Assembly: GCA_934597165.1 (NCBI GenBank)
Contig: CAKTQP010000006.1
Location: forward strand, 7,696-71,695
DNA from: an uncultured Oscillospiraceae bacterium
GTDB taxonomy: Bacteria > Bacillota > Clostridia > Oscillospirales > Oscillospiraceae
Length of the DNA stretch: 64,000 nucleotides
Direction: 5' to 3'
The position numbers and the translations under genes are program-made. Under the pieces are notes generated by a model. That model searched no databases and had not been told where the DNA came from. It saw only the letters and a list, made by a program, of their open reading frames with translations. The first letter of the stretch is position 1. Each line of letters starts with the position of its first letter. Shown here in pieces: positions 59,455 to 64,000 of the stretch.

Positions 59455-62118
59455 TCACGGTGCAAAGCGCCGGGGTCGGTGGCGCACCAGGCGGCGGGCA
59501 TGGGTGCGCGCTCTGCGGCGGCGGTATTTCACGCCCTCACAGACCACGGTGGGGGTGACGGACAGGGCCAGGACGGTGAGCCATTCGGCGGCGTTCAGGG
59601 GCACCACCGAAAAGACTGTCTGCAACGGCGGCAGCAAGAGCACCGCGCATTGCAGGAGCGCTCCGGCCAGGAACGCCCGGGTCATGGAGGGGTTGGAGAG
59701 GACGCCGATCTCGAAGATGGAGCGGTGGTCGCTGCGGACGTCGTAGGCGTGGAAGAGCTGGCAGAGGGTGAGGGTGGAGAAGGCCATGGTGTTGGCGGCC
59801 TGATAGGTCTCGCCGGGGTCGGAGAGGATGTACTCGCCCAAGAAGTAGGCCGCCAGGGTCACCAGCCCCACCAGCACCCCTTGCCAGGCCAGTTGGAAGG
59901 AGAAGTCGCCGGAGAACAGGGAGGCGTTGGCCGGTCGGGGCGGCTGCTCCATCACGTCCTCCTCCACCGGTTCCACCCCCAGCGCCAGGGCAGGCAGGGA
60001 ATCGGTGACCAGGTTGAGCCACAGGAGCTGGACGGGGATGAGGGGGAGCTGGCGGAAGTCCAGGACGGTGGCCAGGAAGAGCGTAAAAATCTCGCCGATG
60101 TTGCAGGAGAGCAGGTAGTGGATGCTCTTGCGGATGTTGGCATAAATGCCCCGCCCCTGCTCCACCGCCGCCACGATGGTGGAGAAGTTGTCGTCGGTGA
60201 GGATCATGTCCGCCGCCCCCTTGGCCACGTCGGTGCCGGTCTGACCCATGGCGCAGCCGATGTCCGCCACTTTCAGGGCAGGTGCGTCGTTGACCCCGTC
60301 GCCGGTCATGGCCACCACTTGACCGGCACGCTGGAGGGTCTGGACGATGCGCAGTTTATGCTCCGGGGAGACCCGGGCGAAGACGGAACAGCGGGTGATC
60401 TGCTCCTCCAACAATTCTTCCGGCAGAAAGTCCAGGTCGGCACCGGTCAGCGCCAGGTCGCCATTCTGCCAGAACCCCAGCTCTTGGGCGATGGCCACGG
60501 CGGTGGCTTTGTGGTCGCCGGTGATCATCACGGGACGGATGCCGGCTCGGTGGCAGGCTTGGACGGCAGCTTTCACCTCGGCACGGGGCGGGTCGATCAT
60601 GCCAACCAGGCCAATGAAGGTGAGGTTTTGTTCCAATTCGCCAAAGTCGGACACCCGGGGCAGGCGGGACACCTCTTTATAGGCCAGTCCCAGCACCCGC
60701 AATGCCTGGTTGGCCATCTGGGCGTTGGCGTCCTCCACCTGGATGCGGGCGGCCTCGTCCAGGGGCTGGACGCCTTGGCGGAGGATGTGGGTGCTGCGGG
60801 ACAATAGCACGTCCGCCGCGCCCTTGACCATGATGCGGTAGCCGCCGCCGGGTTTGGGGTGGACGGTGGTCATGCGCTTTCGGGTGGAGTCGAAGGGGAG
60901 CTCCGCCACACGGGGGAACTCTTGTTCCAGTTGGTTTTTGTCGTACCCTTGCTCCTGAGCGGCCAGGACGATGGCGGTCTCGGTGGGGTCACCGGCACAG
61001 CTGCCGTCCGAGTTCAGAGTGGCGTCGGAGCAGAGGGCGCCGATGACAAGGGCAAGCTCCTTGCCCTTGGGGGTGGGCGTCCACAGGTCGGTGACGGTCA
61101 TCTGGTTGCGGGTGAGGGTGCCGGTCTTGTCGCTGCAAATGACGCTGGCACAGCCCAACGTCTCCACGGCGGGGAGCTTCTTTACGATGGCGTGCCGGGC
61201 GGCCAGGCGCTGGACGCCTAGAGCCAGGACGATGGTGACGATGGCGGGCAAGCCCTCCGGGATGGCGGCCACGGCCAGGGAGACGGCGATGAGGAGCATG
61301 GACAGGAGCCCTTTGCCTTGGAGCAGTCCCACTCCGAAGAGGATGGCGCAGACGCCCAGGCAGAGGAGGGAGAGCTTTTTGGAGATCTCCACCATTTTCC
61401 GCTGCATGGGAGTGTCCACTTCCTTCTGCCCCAGGAGCAGGGTGGCGATCTTGCCCATCTCCGTGTCCATGCCCGTGGCGGTGACCACAGCGGTGGCCCG
61501 TCCGGCGGTGATGATGGAGGAGGCGATGACCAGGTTGGTGCGGTCGCCCAGGGGGGTGTCTTCGGAGAGGGCGGCGTGGGCGTCCTTGGTGACGGGCAGG
61601 GACTCGCCGGTGACGGCGGACTCGTCCGCTTTCAGGCCGGCGCAGTCCAGCAGTCGGGCGTCGGCAGGCACCAGGTCACCGGCTTCCAGCTGGATCAGGT
61701 CGCCGGGCACCAGCTGGGCGGCGTCCATGCGGCGGAGCTGGTGGTTGCGGATGACTCGGGCCTGGGGGGCGCTCATCTGCCGGAGGGCGTCCAGAGCCCG
61801 CTGGGCGCTGGACTCCTGGGAGAGGGAGATGCCGGCGTTGACCAGGACGATGACCAGGATGATGACCGCATCCAGCCAGTCCCGGCCTCGGCTGGAGATG
61901 AGGGAGAGGGCGGCGGCGGCCAACAAAACCAGCACCATGGGGTCCTTGACCTGGTTCAGGAAGCGGAGCGCCCAGGAGGGCTGGGGGGGCTCCTTCAGTT
62001 GGTTGGGGCCGTAGTGTTGGAGTCGCTGGGCGGCGTCGGCAGGGGAGAGGCCGGATACCGGGTCGGCACGCAGCTGCTCCAACACCTGTCCGGTGGAAAG
62101 GGTGTGCCAGGGATGCAT
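59455..62118 (-). CDS. Calcium-type (P2A/P2B) P-type ATPase
   Basis: An 887-aa protein. The N-terminal cation-ATPase domain starts LSTGQVLEQLRADP, with TGES in the actuator (VTGESLPVTK), the PEGLP transport motif in TM4 (AIPEGLPAIV), the phosphorylation site DKTGTLT, KGAADVLL in the nucleotide domain and TGDGVNDAPALK in the hinge. TM5-6 and the C-terminal cation-ATPase domain are complete. It exports Ca2+ or a similar cation. An ATG-proximal GGAGGT ribosome site is present. Transcribed alone toward hppA. Confidence 0.94.
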   Translation of the reverse strand: MHPWHTLSTGQVLEQLRADPVSGLSPADAAQRLQHYGPNQLKEPPQPSWALRFLNQVKDPMVLVLLAAAALSLISSRGRDWLDAVIILVIVLVNAGISLSQESSAQRALDALRQMSAPQARVIRNHQLRRMDAAQLVPGDLIQLEAGDLVPADARLLDCAGLKADESAVTGESLPVTKDAHAALSEDTPLGDRTNLVIASSIITAGRATAVVTATGMDTEMGKIATLLLGQKEVDTPMQRKMVEISKKLSLLCLGVCAILFGVGLLQGKGLLSMLLIAVSLAVAAIPEGLPAIVTIVLALGVQRLAARHAIVKKLPAVETLGCASVICSDKTGTLTRNQMTVTDLWTPTPKGKELALVIGALCSDATLNSDGSCAGDPTETAIVLAAQEQGYDKNQLEQEFPRVAELPFDSTRKRMTTVHPKPGGGYRIMVKGAADVLLSRSTHILRQGVQPLDEAARIQVEDANAQMANQALRVLGLAYKEVSRLPRVSDFGELEQNLTFIGLVGMIDPPRAEVKAAVQACHRAGIRPVMITGDHKATAVAIAQELGFWQNGDLALTGADLDFLPEELLEEQITRCSVFARVSPEHKLRIVQTLQRAGQVVAMTGDGVNDAPALKVADIGCAMGQTGTDVAKGAADMILTDDNFSTIVAAVEQGRGIYANIRKSIHYLLSCNIGEIFTLFLATVLDFRQLPLIPVQLLWLNLVTDSLPALALGVEPVEEDVMEQPPRPANASLFSGDFSFQLAWQGVLVGLVTLAAYFLGEYILSDPGETYQAANTMAFSTLTLCQLFHAYDVRSDHRSIFEIGVLSNPSMTRAFLAGALLQCAVLLLPPLQTVFSVVPLNAAEWLTVLALSVTPTVVCEGVKYRRRRARTHARRLVRHRPRRFAP

Positions 62119-62202
62119 GAGAGTACCTCCTTATGAAATGTTGTAGTGGTTCCCTTCCATCTTACCGGAGAGCGTGACAATTTTTGGTCGCATTTTGAGG
62201 GT

Positions 62203-62439
62203 CAAGCCCCGCAGGGCAATTTAAGCTTCTTTTCGCTTCCTTTTACTTCTCTGATAAGTGAGATTCCAAATCTGTGATTTGGCTCAATCGAACTTACACA
62301 GAGTGAGAAAAGAAAGTGGGGTCCAGGGGCAAAGCCCTTGGTCGCCGTCCGCAGACGGCGCCGCAGTGTTAAGAAAACTTGCCAGTGGCAAGTTTTTAGC
62401 GTAGGCCATGCCTGTTTTACAGGCATGGTGCGTTGGTTC
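62203..62439 (+). repeat. Composite palindromic repeat, interrupted copy
   Basis: CAAGCCCCGCAGGGC (62203-62217) and a 79-bp module (62361-62439) also occur, contiguous and inverted, at 63691-63783. Here they are split by 144 bp that carries its own hairpins (CCAAATC TGT GATTTGG near 62263). The module holds two hairpins, AAAACTTGCC / GGCAAGTTTT and CCATGCCTGT / ACAGGCATGG. Confidence 0.75.
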
Positions 62440-62592
62440 TTGCTGATTTGCAAGGTTGAATTTTCAGCGTAGCTGAAAAGAGGGAGAACCCTCGCCGGGG
62501 GTTCTCCCTTATCTTGCGCTGCCTGTCCAGTTTTTGACCCACCCCTTTTCCTATAATAAAGACAACAAAAACGAAACAGGAGGGCTGACCCC
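62440..62592 (+). other. Intergenic stretch with hairpins and a promoter
   Basis: TTTTCAGC / GCTGAAAA (around 62461-62479) and a terminator-like AGGGAGAACCC / GGGTTCTCCCT (62481-62509) follow the repeat. TATAAT at 62552-62557 is the likely -10 of the small gene at 62593; its -35 is weak. Confidence 0.55.
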
Positions 62593-62718
62593 ATGTATGA
62601 TGTAGAATTGAGATATGTAAGAGGACACGTAGAAGTCTATTCCCCCGAAGGCCAGTTCCTCTTCTCTGCCGACACCGCCGGTGAGGCCATGCGGGAGTTG
62701 CGGGACGACGATTATTAA
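62593..62718 (+). CDS. 41-aa small protein, unknown function
   Basis: The ATG follows AGGAGGG by eight bases, has a TATAAT upstream and is followed by a terminator, so it has all marks of a real gene. The sequence MYDVELRYVRGHVEVYS... ends FSADTAGEAMRELRDDDY, with alternating polar/aliphatic strands then an acidic helix. No family name is assigned. Confidence 0.75.
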   Translation: MYDVELRYVRGHVEVYSPEGQFLFSADTAGEAMRELRDDDY

Positions 62719-62723
62719 AAACA

Positions 62724-62756
62724 AAACCGGGACTTCGAATGAAGCCCCGGTTTTTT
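62724..62756. terminator. Terminator between the small ORF and the SpoIIQ-like gene
   Basis: AACCGGGACTTC / GAAGCCCCGGTT (one mismatch) with a TTTTTT tail. Confidence 0.85.
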
Positions 62757-62762
62757 GGCGTG

Positions 62763-63590
62763 TCACTTTTTCGCTTTCAGATACGGCTTAGGATCGACGG
62801 CCTTCCCGTCCTTCTCCACTGCCAGGTGGATCCACGCCTTGTCGTGCGCCTCCCCGGCGGCGGTCTTGCCCACGTTGCCGATGGTCTGACCGGCCTTCAC
62901 CGTGTCACCGGCCTTGACGGGCACCTGGGCGGCCAGGTTGCCGTAGGTCACCTTCAGCTTGTCCGCTGTCTGGATGGTCACCGTCTGCCCCAGCATCACG
63001 TTCTCCTGGACGGCGATGACGGTGCCGTCACAGGCGGACGCCACGATGTCCCCCACCTGGGCGCTGATGTCCATGCCCGTGTGGGCGCGCCAGTCCTCCA
63101 GTGCCTGGTTGTAGGAGAGCTTGTTGGCGGAGAAGGTGGCCACCACCTTGCCGGTCACCGGCCAGTTCCAGCTGGCGGCAGGGGTGCCGGTGGCGGTCTT
63201 GGTCTTGTCCGTCTTGGCGTCCTTGGAGGGCTTGGCCTCTAGATCCTGGTCGCCCTGGGCGCTCTTGGTGGGGTCCTTCTCCTGGGTCTTGGCGGTGGCG
63301 GCCTTGGTCTTCTCCTCCGCCTTGGCCTTGGCGGCAGCTGCCTGGTCAGCGGCGGCCTTTACTGCGTCCTCCACGGCCTGTTCTGTGTCCGTCTTCTGGT
63401 CGGCGCCCTCTGCGGGGACGCTGGCCTGGGCGGAGACCGTCTGGTTGGAGAGCTGGTCACTGAGGGAGATCATCCGGTAGAGATAGTAGCCGGAACCGCC
63501 GATGGCGACAATACAGAGCGCCAGGACGATGTAGAAGCCCCGCCCCTCCAGAAAGTCGCCGAGTTTCGTCCAAATCGTTCGTTTTTTCAT
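62763..63590 (-). CDS. SpoIIQ-like M23/LytM-domain membrane protein
   Basis: A 275-aa protein. The start MKKRTIWTKLGDFL at 63590 has GGAGG nine bases upstream. One membrane helix (about 20-40; FYIVLALCIVAIGGSGYYLY) is followed by an Ala/Lys/Glu-rich helical linker (~60-145) and a LytM domain (~150-270). Zinc ligands HTGMD and the second His are present, but the catalytic His of HLH is Trp (AWIHLAV). VDPKPYL at the end is typical. SpoIIQ is the forespore-membrane partner in the engulfment zipper. Assignment is by architecture; a generic M23 endopeptidase is the alternative. Confidence 0.75.
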   Translation of the reverse strand: MKKRTIWTKLGDFLEGRGFYIVLALCIVAIGGSGYYLYRMISLSDQLSNQTVSAQASVPAEGADQKTDTEQAVEDAVKAAADQAAAAKAKAEEKTKAATAKTQEKDPTKSAQGDQDLEAKPSKDAKTDKTKTATGTPAASWNWPVTGKVVATFSANKLSYNQALEDWRAHTGMDISAQVGDIVASACDGTVIAVQENVMLGQTVTIQTADKLKVTYGNLAAQVPVKAGDTVKAGQTIGNVGKTAAGEAHDKAWIHLAVEKDGKAVDPKPYLKAKK

Positions 63591-63690
63591 TGGAACACAC
63601 CTCCATGGCACTATTGTGGACGGGTGGCTGGGAGAATATACTTGATGTGGAAAGAAAATGGTTGTTTTGGGGGTGGGGAGCGTGAGGGAG

Positions 63691-63783
63691 GAACCAACGC
63701 ACCATGCCTGTAGAACAGGCATGGCCTACGCTAAAAACTTGCCACTGGCAAGTTTTCTTAACGCTGCGGCCCTGCGGGGCTTG
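63691..63783 (-). repeat. Composite palindromic repeat, uninterrupted inverted copy
   Basis: The 79-bp module and the CAAGCCCCGCAGGGC block from 62203-62439 recur here on the other strand, joined directly. Identity over the 79 bp is high, with differences such as T/C near the module start and in one loop. Confidence 0.8.
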
Positions 63784-63795
63784 TTTCCAGAAAAA

Positions 63796-63830
63796 AACTG
63801 CCTCGGAAATTTTATTCCGAGGCAGTCTGC
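63796..63830 (-). terminator. Terminator of the gene running off the window
   Basis: On the - strand ACTGCCTCGGAA / TTCCGAGGCAGT with a 7-nt loop and a long T-run. Confidence 0.88.
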
Positions 63831-63832
63831 GT

Positions 63833-64000
63833 TTACCAATTTCGTTTCTGGATCTCTTCACAAGTTCTCTGACTATTATTGTGGTCAAGGTACGCGTACA
63901 TACTCTCCCGCATCTCCGCGTATTTCTCCTTCAACTGGAACCCATTGGCTGCCGCCTCCTCCAACAGGGCGAACAGCTGCTCCGGTTCCGTGGCACGGTC
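63833..64000 (-). CDS. 3' end of a gene, possibly a teichoic-acid-type glycerophosphotransferase
   Basis: An open frame from the window edge to TAA (63833-63835) encodes 55 residues: DRATEPEQLFALLEEAAANG, FQLKEKYAEMRESMYAYLDH, then NNSQRTCEEIQKRNW. The acidic-aromatic helix and closing YLDH-xx-SQRTCEEI pattern resemble the C-termini of CDP-glycerol glycerophosphotransferases and related polymerases. That is a guess from a short segment. A terminator follows immediately. Confidence 0.6.
   Translation of the reverse strand, partial: DRATEPEQLFALLEEAAANGFQLKEKYAEMRESMYAYLDHNNSQRTCEEIQKRNW

Noticed and set aside
63657..63722. An upstream extension of the SpoIIQ-like protein
   Set aside because: The extra N-terminal residues are encoded by the repeat element and lack a ribosome site; the ATG at 63590 has one.

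Overview
The window looks like chromosome from a spore-forming, GC-rich Clostridia species, most likely an Oscillospirales gut bacterium. This is inferred from the gene repertoire: RNase J, HemZ, a bifunctional RelA/SpoT enzyme, a SpoIIQ-like LytM protein, GH25/SH3b and YkuD-type wall enzymes, T-box leaders, and sigma-A promoters with 17-bp spacers. No 16S gene is present, so the species cannot be named. Coding density is high. Because the third codon position is GC-rich, many long antisense frames are open by chance, and these were discarded.

Layout. 1-5 kb: the 3' part of RNase J, a beta-helix lipoprotein, and three small reverse genes (short membrane protein, HD hydrolase, two-helix membrane protein). 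5-10.6 kb: a reverse ilvB-ilvN-ilvC-ilvD operon behind a T-box leader whose predicted specifier is GUC (Val). 10.7-11.9 kb: tyrA behind a translated leader peptide with clustered Tyr codons and a terminator, which looks like classical ribosome-mediated attenuation. 11.8-14.2 kb: an orphan EutN/CcmL shell protein, a divergent XRE / SLOG pair and an EamA transporter. 14.2-15.7 kb: infC-rpmI-rplT behind an attenuator leader, with an AUU start for infC. 15.9-19.3 kb: acyl-CoA synthetase, trmB-GNAT and tRNA-Pro(UGG). 19.4-28.6 kb: transporters and regulators (SLC13-like, SulP with an unusual tail, azlCD with a divergent XRE-cupin regulator, LysR, NSS symporter).

28.6-37.8 kb is a seven-gene reverse operon recJ-rel-yitT-dtd-MBL-hemZ-uridine-kinase-like, with a shared divergent promoter region ahead of ybaK. 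38-44.5 kb carries envelope genes: a secreted protein with a divergent YkuD-like domain, tatD, and a GH25 lysozyme with six SH3b repeats. The lysozyme promoter is preceded by a striking array of helically phased A-tracts. 44.6-48.1 kb is a GntR(YtrA-like)-ABC ATPase-permease operon with its own operator. 48.1-50.4 kb is thrS behind a T-box leader that reads ACC (Thr).

50.4-53.7 kb is more AT-rich and accessory-like: a small Cys/His-rich protein, an XRE regulator, a coiled-coil/NPCBM-like membrane protein preceded by several DnaA-box-like sites, and a radical SAM gene with a ~270-nt leader that can fold into four strong hairpins. 53.6-64 kb: a DauR-like regulator coupled to a PepV dipeptidase, an MBL hydrolase, an intergenic palindromic repeat, hppA membrane pyrophosphatase, a Ca2+-type P-ATPase, a mosaic of palindromic repeats that recurs inverted 1.3 kb further on, a 41-aa ORF, a SpoIIQ-like protein and the 3' end of a gene running off the window.

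The strongest candidates for something not previously described are the Tyr-codon attenuator of tyrA, the structured RNA leader upstream of the radical SAM gene, and the phased A-tract array at the lysozyme promoter. All sequence-level statements come from reading the sequence by eye. Family assignments are from recognised motifs, not database searches.
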